A stretch of DNA of 64,000 bases from Schlegelella_A sp965246805 (GTDB taxonomy: Bacteria > Pseudomonadota > Gammaproteobacteria > Burkholderiales > Burkholderiaceae_C). Position numbers and translations under genes: made by a program. Below, piece after piece: positions 42,142 through 49,808 of this stretch. The DNA lies in assembly GCA_965246805.1 (NCBI GenBank), contig CBDFFO010000005.1, positions 122,848 to 186,847 of the forward strand. Reading direction: 5' to 3'. The number at the start of each line of letters is the position of its first letter. Within the stretch, counting starts at the first letter, position 1. The notes beneath the pieces were generated by a model that had not been told where the DNA came from, made no database searches, and was given only the letters and a program-made list of their open reading frames with translations.

Positions 42142-43689
42142 ATGAGCATGAGCACCCCCATCCGATACGCCGACCTGGTCGACTCCGTGGCGGGCGCGCT
42201 GCAATACATCAGCTGCTACCACCCCGCCGATTTCGTCACCAGCCTGGCGCGGGCATACGAGCTCGAACAAGGACCGGCGGCGAAGGACGCGATCGCGCAG
42301 ATCCTCACCAACTCGAAGATGTGCGCCGAGGGCAAGCGACCGATCTGCCAGGACACCGGCATCGTCAACGTGTTCCTGAAGATCGGCATGAACGTGCGCT
42401 TCGAGGGCTTCCCGGCAGGCGTGGAGGATGCCGTCAACGACGGTGTCCGCAAGGGCTACCTGGACCCCGACAACAAGCTGCGCGCCTCGATCGTGGCCGA
42501 CCCGCAGTTCGCCCGCAAGAACACCGGCGACAACACGCCCGCCGTCGTCCAAATGACGCTGGTGCCTGGCGACACCGTCGATGTGCAGGTCGCGGCCAAG
42601 GGCGGGGGCAGCGAGAACAAGTCGAAATTCGTGATGATGAACCCGAGCGATTCGCTGGTCGACTGGGTCTTGAAGACAGTGCCGACGATGGGCGCGGGCT
42701 GGTGCCCGCCCGGCATGCTCGGCATCGGCATCGGCGGCACGGCCGAGCGCGCGATGCTGCTCGCCAAGCAGAGCCTGATGGAAGACATCGACATGTTCGA
42801 GCTGAAGGCCCGCGGTCCGAACGACCCGGTCGAGGCACTGCGCATCGAGCTCTTCGACAAGATCAACGCGCTCGGCATCGGCGCTCAGGGTCTCGGCGGG
42901 CTCACCACGGTGCTCGACGTGAAGATCGCGATGAACCCGTGCCACGCCGCCGGCAAGCCGGTCGCGATGATCCCGAATTGCGCAGCCACGCGGCACGCGC
43001 ACTTCGTGCTCGACGGCTCGGGCCCGGTCTACCTCGACCCTCCGAGCCTCGATCTCTGGCCCGACGTGCACTGGGCGCCCGACTACAACCGTTCGAAGCG
43101 CGTCGACCTCGACGCGCTCACGAAAGACGAGGTCGCGAGTTGGAAACCCGGCGAGACCTTGCTGCTCTCCGGTCGGATGCTCACCGGCCGCGACGCCGCC
43201 CACCAGCGCATCCAGGACATGCTGGCGAACGGCGAACCGTTGCCGGTGAACTTCACGAATCGCGTGATCTACTACGTCGGCCCGGTCGACCCGGTGCGCG
43301 ACGAGGTGGTCGGCCCGGCCGGCCCGACGACGTCGACCCGCATGGACAAGTTCACCGAGATGATGCTGGCGCGAACCGGGCTGATCTCGATGGTCGGCAA
43401 GGCCGAGCGCGGACCGCTCGCGATCGAGTCGATCAAGAAACACCGCAGCGCGTACCTGATGGCCGTGGGCGGCGCGGCCTATCTCGTGTCGAAAGCGATC
43501 AGGCAGGCCGCGGTCGTCGCCTTTGCCGACCTCGGCATGGAAGCGATCTACGAATTCACCGTCACCGACATGCCGGTGACGGTGGCCGTCGATTCGAACG
43601 GCGTCTCGGTGCACGAGACGGGCCCGAAGGAATGGCAGCAGCGCATCGCGAGCGACGCACTCTCGAAGATCGGCGTGGTCATGGCTTGA
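42142..43689 (+). CDS. fumA: Fumarate hydratase class I (iron-sulfur)
   Basis: A 515-residue [4Fe-4S] fumarase that interconverts fumarate and malate. The N-terminal alpha domain has KRPICQDTGIVNVFLKIG with a cluster Cys, GGTAERAMLLAKQS, and NPCHAAGKPVAMIPNCAATR with the other Cys ligands. The beta domain is seen in LLLSGRMLTGRDAAHQRIQD, GPTTSTRMDKFTEMMLARTG and GMEAIYEFTVTDMPVTVAVD. The length is close to the usual 505-548. The start at 42142 has a second in-frame ATG two codons on. It is divergent from acs, which suits joint use in acetate metabolism, though no shared regulatory site was identified. Confidence 0.95.
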   Translation: MSMSTPIRYADLVDSVAGALQYISCYHPADFVTSLARAYELEQGPAAKDAIAQILTNSKMCAEGKRPICQDTGIVNVFLKIGMNVRFEGFPAGVEDAVNDGVRKGYLDPDNKLRASIVADPQFARKNTGDNTPAVVQMTLVPGDTVDVQVAAKGGGSENKSKFVMMNPSDSLVDWVLKTVPTMGAGWCPPGMLGIGIGGTAERAMLLAKQSLMEDIDMFELKARGPNDPVEALRIELFDKINALGIGAQGLGGLTTVLDVKIAMNPCHAAGKPVAMIPNCAATRHAHFVLDGSGPVYLDPPSLDLWPDVHWAPDYNRSKRVDLDALTKDEVASWKPGETLLLSGRMLTGRDAAHQRIQDMLANGEPLPVNFTNRVIYYVGPVDPVRDEVVGPAGPTTSTRMDKFTEMMLARTGLISMVGKAERGPLAIESIKKHRSAYLMAVGGAAYLVSKAIRQAAVVAFADLGMEAIYEFTVTDMPVTVAVDSNGVSVHETGPKEWQQRIASDALSKIGVVMA

Positions 43690-43806
43690 ATCTGCGGCCG
43701 CGCGCCGCTTCATCGTCGCCGCTTCACCGCCACCACCTCGGCCTGCGTTGGCACCCGGCGCCTCTCTCGCGTCCTCGTTCGTCCACGTCCAATGAAAGGA
43801 AACCCG

Positions 43807-44382
43807 ATGGCCACCGAGTACCTGCATGCGCCGCCCGGCGGTAACTTGTACGCGCCGCCCGGCGCGATGGTCGGCGATGTCTACGCCCTGGCGACGACAC
43901 AGCCGGTGCGCCTGTGGCCGCCGAAGGGCCGCATCGGTCGTGTGCGGATGCTCGCGTATGCGATGGCGCTCTACCTGATCTTTCTGCTCGGCATCATCGT
44001 GGTCTCTCTCGTCACCGGCTTTTCGGCGAGTCAGGGCGGCAGCACCGCCGGCATCGTCGTGCTGGGGTTGCTGTACCTCGCGTACGTCGTGGCCGGCACG
44101 TGCGTGATGATCCAGCGCTCGCACGACATGGACCTCTCGGGCTGGTCGGTGCTGCTGCTGCTGATTCCGTTCGTGTTCTTCTACTGGCTCTTCAAGAAGG
44201 GCACGCCGGGCGTGAATCGTTTCGGCGCGCCGCCGCCACCGAACACGACCGGCGTGGTCGTGCTGGCGTGGTCGCTGCTGATCCTGCCGATCATCGGGAT
44301 CCTCGCAGCCGTGGCACTGCCCGCGTACAAGGACTACACCGACCGTGTGAACGCGCGCCAGGTGCAAAGCCCGAGCCTGTGA
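43807..44382 (+). CDS. DUF805 family membrane protein with pilin-like C-terminal helix
   Basis: A 191-residue membrane protein. After a Pro/Gly-rich head (LHAPPGGNLYAPPGA) comes the DUF805 part: GRIGRVRMLAYAMALYLIF, two or three TM helices, and the signature IQRSHDMDLSGWSVLLLLIP. The last 40 residues hold another hydrophobic helix, IIGILAAVALPAYKDYTDRV, which closely matches the N-terminal helix of type IV pilins (IIGILAAIALPAYQDYT). Unlike a real pilin it is C-terminal and lacks the GFTLIE cleavage site. AAAGGAAA before the second ATG sets the start at 43807. The next gene has a prepilin-like N-terminus. Function is unknown. Confidence 0.85.
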   Translation: MATEYLHAPPGGNLYAPPGAMVGDVYALATTQPVRLWPPKGRIGRVRMLAYAMALYLIFLLGIIVVSLVTGFSASQGGSTAGIVVLGLLYLAYVVAGTCVMIQRSHDMDLSGWSVLLLLIPFVFFYWLFKKGTPGVNRFGAPPPPNTTGVVVLAWSLLILPIIGILAAVALPAYKDYTDRVNARQVQSPSL

Positions 44383-44509
44383 CGCAGGCGCGCGAAGCGC
44401 CGCGCTGAAGCCTCGTTGCGCCGAACCGGTCACGGCCTGGAACGGGCGGCGCGCCCTGTCGTCGACAATTGCACGGCGCGCCGCTCAACTTTGCCGCTAC
44501 AGCGCCGAT

Positions 44510-45019
44510 ATGGCGCGGATGGAACCTGTCGCGACATCCCACACCGTCTCCGCGCAAGGGGGTTTCACGTTGAGCGCCGTGGTGGTGTCGGTCGTCGCGC
44601 TCGCGTCGGTCGCAGCGATGGCCGTTCCGAACCTCACGATGACCGGGCGCGACGCGCGCGTCGAGTCGGTCGAGGGATTGGCGAGCGTCGTCAAGCGAAC
44701 CAGCCAGTCCGTGCATACCGCGTGTCTCGTCGACCCGCGCTGCAACGTCCGCAATGCCTCGCAATTCATCCTGCTGCAGGGCCAGTATCAACGCGTAAAC
44801 CATGGCTGGCTCGACGCCGCCCACGCGATGGCCAACGGCGAGATCGATGCATGGGTCCATCACAACGGGTTTCGCGCCTCGATGCCCGACGCCACTCACG
44901 CACGGTTCGACCTGCTCGACGCGCCTGAACCGGCGCGCTGCGGCGTCACCTACTTCGATGCGCAACAGCGCGGCACCAAGGCCGGCGTGGTCGTCAGCAC
45001 CTCGACCGCCGGCTGTTGA
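44510..45019 (+). CDS. Atypical type IV pilin-like protein
   Basis: A 169-residue protein with a prepilin-type N-terminus. A long leader ends in SAQGG, the likely peptidase cleavage comes before FTLSAVVVSVVALASVAAMA, and the sequence continues VPNLTMTGRDARVES. The hydrophobic helix and the helix-breaking Pro fit pilins and pseudopilins, but Glu at position +5 is replaced by Ala. Cys residues lie at CLVDPRC and near the C-terminus (RCGVTYFD, and a final Cys), compatible with a pilin D-loop disulfide. It could be a minor pilin or pseudopilin. No pilus assembly genes are in the window. An in-frame ATG at 44519 would shorten the leader. Confidence 0.75.
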   Translation: MARMEPVATSHTVSAQGGFTLSAVVVSVVALASVAAMAVPNLTMTGRDARVESVEGLASVVKRTSQSVHTACLVDPRCNVRNASQFILLQGQYQRVNHGWLDAAHAMANGEIDAWVHHNGFRASMPDATHARFDLLDAPEPARCGVTYFDAQQRGTKAGVVVSTSTAGC

Positions 45020-45118
45020 CGCGCCTTCGTCGGTGGCGACTTGCGCGCCCTGCGACCGAAACTTGTATCGGGGAGAAAGCGTGCGGTTGAGGACGCGTCG
45101 CGACAGCTGCGCGTGAGT

Positions 45119-46045
45119 TCACCCGCGTGGGTGGTGCATCGCGTGCAGCGTCTTCAGTCGTTCACGGGCGACGTGGGTGTAGATCGTCGTGGTGGAAATA
45201 TCGGCGTGGCCGAGCAGCATCTGCACGGCGCGCAGATCGGCACCGTGGTTCAACAGGTGCGTCGCGAACGCGTGACGCAAAGTGTGCGGCGAGAGCGGCA
45301 CGTGGATCGCCGCGGTCGCTGCGTGCGCTTTGACGAGCTTCCAGAACATCTGCCGCGTCATCGCGGCGCCGCGCGCCGTGACGAAGAGCGCATTGCTCGC
45401 GCGCCCCTTCAGGATGGCGACGCGGGCGTCGGCAAGGTAGCGCGCCAGCCACGCCCGCGCCTCCTCGCCGAACGGCAGCAGGCGCTCCTTCGAGCCTTTG
45501 CCGGTGACGCGCATCGCGCCTTCGCCGAGGTCGAGGTGAACCGCCTTCAGCGACACCAGTTCGCTCACCCGCAGCCCGCTCGCATACATCAGTTCGAGCA
45601 TCGCCCGGTCGCGCAGGCCGAGATCGGTTTCGACGTCCGGGGCCGCCAGCAGCGCTTCGACCTGCGGCTCGCTCAGCGTGTGCGGCACGCACAGCGGCTG
45701 CTTCGCGCTGATGAGCTTTAGCGTCGGGTCGGCGTCGATCAGTCGCTCGCGCAAGGCCCAGCGGAAGAACCGCTTGAAGACCGTGAGACGTCGGTTGCCG
45801 CTGCTCGCGCTGCCTCCCGAATGGCGGGCCACCGCGTAGGCGCGCAGGTCGGTCTCGGTACTGGCGCTGACACACCTGCAGCTCACGGCGTGCAGCCAGC
45901 CGCCATACAGCGTGAGGTCGCGCCGATAGGCGAGCAGCGAATTGCGAGCGAGGCCGTCTTCGATCCACAACGCATCGATGAAGCGATCGATGGCCTCCGC
46001 GCTGTCGAGCGGCAGCGAACCCGTTGCAGCGGCAACCGCGCGCAT
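45119..46045 (-). CDS. xerD: Site-specific tyrosine recombinase XerD
   Basis: A 308-residue tyrosine recombinase acting with XerC at the chromosomal dif site to resolve dimers. The core-binding N-terminal domain has SLLAYRRDLTLYGGWL and LTVFKRFFRWALRERLI. All catalytic residues are present: Arg159 (ASGLRVSELV), Lys183 (TGKGSKERLLPFG), His254 and Arg257 (SPHTLRHAFATHLLNHG), His280 (LLGHADIST) and Tyr289 (TIYTHV). The length matches XerD (298). There is no neighbouring integron or att-like repeat, so it is the housekeeping enzyme. The ATG at 46045 is preferred; the frame stays open upstream through the antisense of nothing conserved. Confidence 0.92.
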   Translation of the reverse strand: MRAVAAATGSLPLDSAEAIDRFIDALWIEDGLARNSLLAYRRDLTLYGGWLHAVSCRCVSASTETDLRAYAVARHSGGSASSGNRRLTVFKRFFRWALRERLIDADPTLKLISAKQPLCVPHTLSEPQVEALLAAPDVETDLGLRDRAMLELMYASGLRVSELVSLKAVHLDLGEGAMRVTGKGSKERLLPFGEEARAWLARYLADARVAILKGRASNALFVTARGAAMTRQMFWKLVKAHAATAAIHVPLSPHTLRHAFATHLLNHGADLRAVQMLLGHADISTTTIYTHVARERLKTLHAMHHPRG

Positions 46046-46101
46046 CGGAGGCAGCGAGCTCGACGCAACCGCACCGCCACGACCGCGCGACGCCCCTAAA
46101 C

Positions 46102-47079
46102 TCACTCGAGCCTGAGCTTCTGCGCGACGACGACCTTCTTGTAGACCTCGTACTCGGCGGCGATCTGTGCCGCGAACTGCTCGGGCGTGTTGCCGATGAC
46201 GAGCGAGCCGGTCTCGGCGATGCGCTTCTTGACGGCCGGGTCCTCGAGCGCCTTGCGCACCGCGGCATTCACCTTGTCGACGATCTCCTTCGGCAAGCCC
46301 TTGGGACCGTAGATGCCGTAGAAGGCCGGCCGGTTGACGGGCTCGAATCCGACTTCCTTGAAGGTCGGCACATCGGGCAGATCGGCGATCCGCTGCGGCG
46401 CGGCGACGACGATCGCGACCAGCCGCTTCTCCTTGATGAAGGGCAGCGACGACGGCAGGTTGTCGAAGATCATCGGCACCTGGCCGGCCACCGTGTCGTT
46501 GAGCGCCGGCCCCGCACCGCGGTAGGGAATATGGGTCAGGAACACGCCGGCCAGGCTCTTGAAGAGCTCCATCTGCAGGTGGCCGATGCCACCGGTGCCC
46601 GAGCTCGCATACGAATATTTGCCGGGGTTCTTCTTCAGCTCGGCGAGAAACCCCTTGAAGTCTCGCGCCGGAAAGCTCGGGTGCACCGCGATGACATTGG
46701 GCGTCGCCGCGATGTTGACGATGGGCGTGAAGTCGGTCAGCGGGTCGTAGCCGACCTTCGGGTTGATGGCCGGGTTGGCGGCGACGGTCGAGACCGTCGC
46801 CACGCCGAGGTTGTAGCCGTCCGGTACCTGGCGCGACGTGTCGAGCGCGCCGACCACGCCGCCGCCCCCGGCCTTGTTCTCGACGATCAACGTCTGGCCG
46901 AGGTTCGCGCCGACCTTGTCGGAGACAATCCGCGCGACGATGTCCGTGGTGCCCCCGGGCGCGAACGGCACCACGAGGTGAACCGGTTTGTTGGGATAGG
47001 CGCCCTGCGCCCACGTCACACCGGTTTCGGCTGTCAAGGTGGCGCCAATGGCCTGGAGCAGAAGGGTTCGACGTTGCAT
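46102..47079 (-). CDS. Bug-family tripartite tricarboxylate transporter substrate-binding protein
   Basis: A 325-residue periplasmic receptor of the Bug/TctC family, which is strongly expanded in Burkholderiales. The signal (MQRRTLLLQAIGATLTAETG) starts with RR and may be Sec or Tat. The mature part begins YPNKPVHLVVPFAPGGTTD, followed by LIVENKAGGGGVVGALDTSR, SYASSGTGGIGHLQMELFK and HIPYRGAGPALNDTVAGQV, all standard Bug segments. No TctA/TctB membrane genes are adjacent, as is usual for orphan Bug proteins. The ligand, typically a carboxylate, cannot be predicted. It is divergent from the AEC carrier. Confidence 0.93.
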   Translation of the reverse strand: MQRRTLLLQAIGATLTAETGVTWAQGAYPNKPVHLVVPFAPGGTTDIVARIVSDKVGANLGQTLIVENKAGGGGVVGALDTSRQVPDGYNLGVATVSTVAANPAINPKVGYDPLTDFTPIVNIAATPNVIAVHPSFPARDFKGFLAELKKNPGKYSYASSGTGGIGHLQMELFKSLAGVFLTHIPYRGAGPALNDTVAGQVPMIFDNLPSSLPFIKEKRLVAIVVAAPQRIADLPDVPTFKEVGFEPVNRPAFYGIYGPKGLPKEIVDKVNAAVRKALEDPAVKKRIAETGSLVIGNTPEQFAAQIAAEYEVYKKVVVAQKLRLE

Positions 47080-47231
47080 GGGGTGCTTCGGGGTGGACGT
47101 GGGGTTTTTGCCGCGCGAGTCTAGGCGAACCCACCTACCCTTTGGAGAAGGGTTTAGCAGGAGAGGCGGTCGAGTCGCGGGGCGATCGGCCCGACGTTTC
47201 CTCCCGTCTGGGCACTGGCACACTGCCCCGC

Positions 47232-48134
47232 ATGGCCGACCCGCTGCTGTTGCTGCCCGACTTCCTGCTCATCGTGCTCGGCTTCGTCATCTGTCGCGCA
47301 ACCGCACTCGACAAACCTGTGTGGGACGCCGTCGAGCGGCTTGTTTATTTCCTGCTGTTTCCAGTGCTGCTCTTCACGTCGATCGTCAAGAGCCCGCTGC
47401 AGCCGACCCAAACGCTCGGCCTCACCGCGGCAGCAATCGGCACGATGGGCGTCGGCATCGCGGCGGCGCTCGCGATCGGCGCGTGGCCGGGCGTCGATCG
47501 GCGCCGTCACGCGTCGGGCGCGCAGGTCGCGTACCGCTTCAATTCGTACATCGCGCTCGCGCTCGCCGAACGCATGGCGCAGGCGCAGGGCCTCGCATGG
47601 ATGGCGCTCATCATGGCGCTCGCGGTGCCGATCGCCAACGTGGCGGCGGTGTGGCCGCTGGCGCGCCACGGCGGTCATTCGTATGTGCGCGAAATCGTCC
47701 GCAATCCGCTCATCATCTCGACCGCTTTCGGGTTGGCCGCCAACATGGCTGGCCTGCCGTTGCCGGCCGTCGTCGCGACGACCTTGCAGCGCATCGGCGC
47801 TGCGGCCTTGCCGCTCGGCCTGATGGCGGTCGGCGCCGGCCTGGCGCTCGGCGGCTTGCGAGGCAGCGCAGGGCTCGCCGCGGCCCTGCTTTCGATCCGC
47901 CACGTGTTGATGCCCATGAGCGCACTCGGGTTGACGATGTTGCTGCACCTGGCGCCGGCTGAACGCAGCATTGTCGTGCTGTTCGCGTCGTTGCCGACAG
48001 CGTCGAGTGCCTATGTGCTCGCGGCCCGAATGGGCGGCGACGGCAGTTTTGTCGCTGGACTGGTGACGGTCTCGACCTTGCTTGGCATCGTGAGCATTCC
48101 GTTCTGGCTCGCGCTGCTGGGCCGGCTTGGCTGA
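47232..48134 (+). CDS. AEC family auxin-efflux-carrier-like permease
   Basis: A 300-residue inner-membrane protein of the AEC family with about ten TM helices in two halves. Segments include LLLPDFLLIVLGFVICRATA, VYFLLFPVLLFTSIVKSPL, RNPLIISTAFGLAANMAGLP, and FASLPTASSAYVLAARMGGD with the conserved Pro/Ser near the C-terminal crossover. Bacterial members move small carboxylates such as malonate or malate, but the substrate here is unknown. It is divergent from a Bug receptor across about 150 bases. The ATG at 47232 gives a short N-terminus leading directly into TM1. Confidence 0.9.
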   Translation: MADPLLLLPDFLLIVLGFVICRATALDKPVWDAVERLVYFLLFPVLLFTSIVKSPLQPTQTLGLTAAAIGTMGVGIAAALAIGAWPGVDRRRHASGAQVAYRFNSYIALALAERMAQAQGLAWMALIMALAVPIANVAAVWPLARHGGHSYVREIVRNPLIISTAFGLAANMAGLPLPAVVATTLQRIGAAALPLGLMAVGAGLALGGLRGSAGLAAALLSIRHVLMPMSALGLTMLLHLAPAERSIVVLFASLPTASSAYVLAARMGGDGSFVAGLVTVSTLLGIVSIPFWLALLGRLG

Positions 48135-48176
48135 TCTTGTGCGAGGGGCAGACCAGGACCACGTTCTCGTTCGACC

Positions 48177-49283
48177 TCAGTTCGCCGCCTGCTGCGCCAA
48201 GGCCCAATCGATGTGTTCGCCGACGAGCTCGCTGGCGTTGCTTCGCCTGTCGCGCAACGCCGTCATCAACGTTCGGGGATCGTCCGCCGCGCGGATCGCG
48301 TTGCCGATCGCGACCGCGAGGTTGCGTTGCCAGCGCTCGTGGCCGATGCGGCGAATCGCGCTGCCTTCGGTCCCGCGCAGGAACTCGGCCTCGTCCCATG
48401 CCCAGAGCGCGAGCAGCGTGGGGTCGTCGAGTTGCGGTCGCACATCGAAATCGGCGACCGGGCTGGCGCTGGCGTACTTGTTCCAGGGGCAGACCAGCTG
48501 GCAATCGTCGCAGCCGTAGATGCGGTTGCCGATCGCCGCGCGAAACTCGACCGGGATCGCACCGGGGTGCTCGATCGTCAGGTAGGAGATGCAGCGCCGC
48601 GCATCGAGCCGGTAAGGGGCGACGATGGCCTGCGTCGGGCAGACGTCGATGCACGCGGTGCAGCTGCCGCAGCTCGGCGGCACAGCGCTTGTGAGCGGCA
48701 GCTCGAAGTCGATGCAGATCTCGCCGAGGAAGAACATCGAGCCGGCGCTGCGGTCGAGCGTCAACGTGTGCTTGCCACGCCAGCCGAGGCCGCTCCGGGT
48801 CGCGAGCTCGACTTCGAGCAGCGGTGCCGAATCGGTGAACACGCGATGACCGAACGGGCCGACGGCCGCTGAAAGCCGATCGGCCAGTTGCTGCAAGCGC
48901 GCACGCATCACCTTGTGATAGTCGCGACCGCGCGCATAGAGCGAGACCGCGGCGCGTTCGGGCGAATCGAGACGTTGCCACTCCATCCGTTGCCATCCGT
49001 CGTCAATACCCCGCGGCAGGTAAGGCATGCGCGCGGTGATGACGCGCACCGTACCCGGCACGAGTTCGGCGGGCCGCGCGCGCCTCGCGCCGTGCGCCGC
49101 CATGTAGGCCATGTCGCCATGCATGCCGCCTTGCACCCAGGCCGCGAGGCCGGGCTCGGCCGCCGCGAGATCGACGTCGGCCACGCCGATCTGGGAAAAT
49201 CCAAGCTCCCGCGCCCAAAGGCGCAGATCGTTCAGCACGACAGCGCCATCCCAACCTGCTCGTCCGTTCACGGTGCCGCTCAT
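48177..49283 (-). CDS. queG: Epoxyqueuosine reductase
   Basis: A 368-residue cobalamin- and iron-sulfur-dependent enzyme that converts epoxyqueuosine to queuosine in tRNA, the last step of the pathway. It starts with the typical LWARELGFSQIGVADVDL. LYARGRDYHKVMRARLQQLA, DSAPLLEVELATRSGLGW and RGKHTL follow. The two cluster-binding motifs are SCGSCTACIDVCPTQAI and GCDDCQLVCPWNK. A C-terminal HEAT-like helix pair (RWQRNLAVAIGNAI) is present. Its ATG touches the presumed TTG start of tsaE on the other strand, leaving no intergenic DNA. Confidence 0.95.
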   Translation of the reverse strand: MSGTVNGRAGWDGAVVLNDLRLWARELGFSQIGVADVDLAAAEPGLAAWVQGGMHGDMAYMAAHGARRARPAELVPGTVRVITARMPYLPRGIDDGWQRMEWQRLDSPERAAVSLYARGRDYHKVMRARLQQLADRLSAAVGPFGHRVFTDSAPLLEVELATRSGLGWRGKHTLTLDRSAGSMFFLGEICIDFELPLTSAVPPSCGSCTACIDVCPTQAIVAPYRLDARRCISYLTIEHPGAIPVEFRAAIGNRIYGCDDCQLVCPWNKYASASPVADFDVRPQLDDPTLLALWAWDEAEFLRGTEGSAIRRIGHERWQRNLAVAIGNAIRAADDPRTLMTALRDRRSNASELVGEHIDWALAQQAAN

Positions 49284-49808
49284 TTGTCGATTCTAGAAAG
49301 CCGCCTTCAGCATTGGCCCGACGAGGCCGCCTGTGCCGCGAGCGCCGCCGCGCTCGCGCTGAGGCGCGGCCTCTTCGACAGCGTGATCGAATTGCGCGGC
49401 CCGCTCGGCGCCGGCAAGACCGCTTTCGTGCGCCACCTGCTGCGCGCCCTGGGCGTCGAAGGGCCGGTGAAGAGCCCGACCTATGCATTGGTCGAGCCGT
49501 ACGAGGTCGACGACTTCAGCACGCCCGCCGCCCACTTCGACGTGCCGCCGATCACCATCTCGCACTTCGATTTCTATCGCTTCGACGACCCGCACGAATG
49601 GGAAGACGCGGGCTTTCGCGACATGTTCGCCGAACCCGGGCTGAAGCTCGTCGAGTGGGCCGACAAAGCCGCCGGCTTGATGCCGCCAGCCGACCTGTGC
49701 ATCGCGATCGCGCCCATCGACAACGGCGATGCCCTCCCCGCGAGCGACGACCGCCGCGACGTCCGCTTCGACGCGATGAGCGAACGCGGTCGCGCGCTGC
49801 TGCCATGA
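49284..49808 (+). CDS. tsaE: tRNA threonylcarbamoyladenosine biosynthesis ATPase TsaE
   Basis: A protein of about 174 residues (YjeE/TsaE), an ATPase that supports the TsaBD complex in making t6A at position 37 of ANN-decoding tRNAs. The P-loop is LRGPLGAGKTAFVRHLLRAL, with VKSPTYALVEPYEV, SHFDFYRFDDPHEWEDAGF and LVEWADKAAGLMP, all family signatures. There is no ATG at a sensible position. A TTG at 49284, immediately beside the queG start, gives SILESRLQHWPDEAACAASA, which fits the family. The stop overlaps the amidase start (ATGA). It is about 20 residues longer than E. coli TsaE because of inserts such as DDFSTPAAHFDVP. Confidence 0.88.
   Translation: MSILESRLQHWPDEAACAASAAALALRRGLFDSVIELRGPLGAGKTAFVRHLLRALGVEGPVKSPTYALVEPYEVDDFSTPAAHFDVPPITISHFDFYRFDDPHEWEDAGFRDMFAEPGLKLVEWADKAAGLMPPADLCIAIAPIDNGDALPASDDRRDVRFDAMSERGRALLP

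Noticed and set aside
45119..46045. XerD as a sign of an integrative element
   Set aside because: All features match the housekeeping dimer-resolution enzyme. There are no flanking direct repeats, tRNA target or mobile genes.
45119..47134. Apparent fusion of a receptor-like frame to XerD
   Set aside because: The upstream half is an out-of-frame shadow of the Bug receptor gene. XerD alone accounts for the conserved part, starting at 46045.
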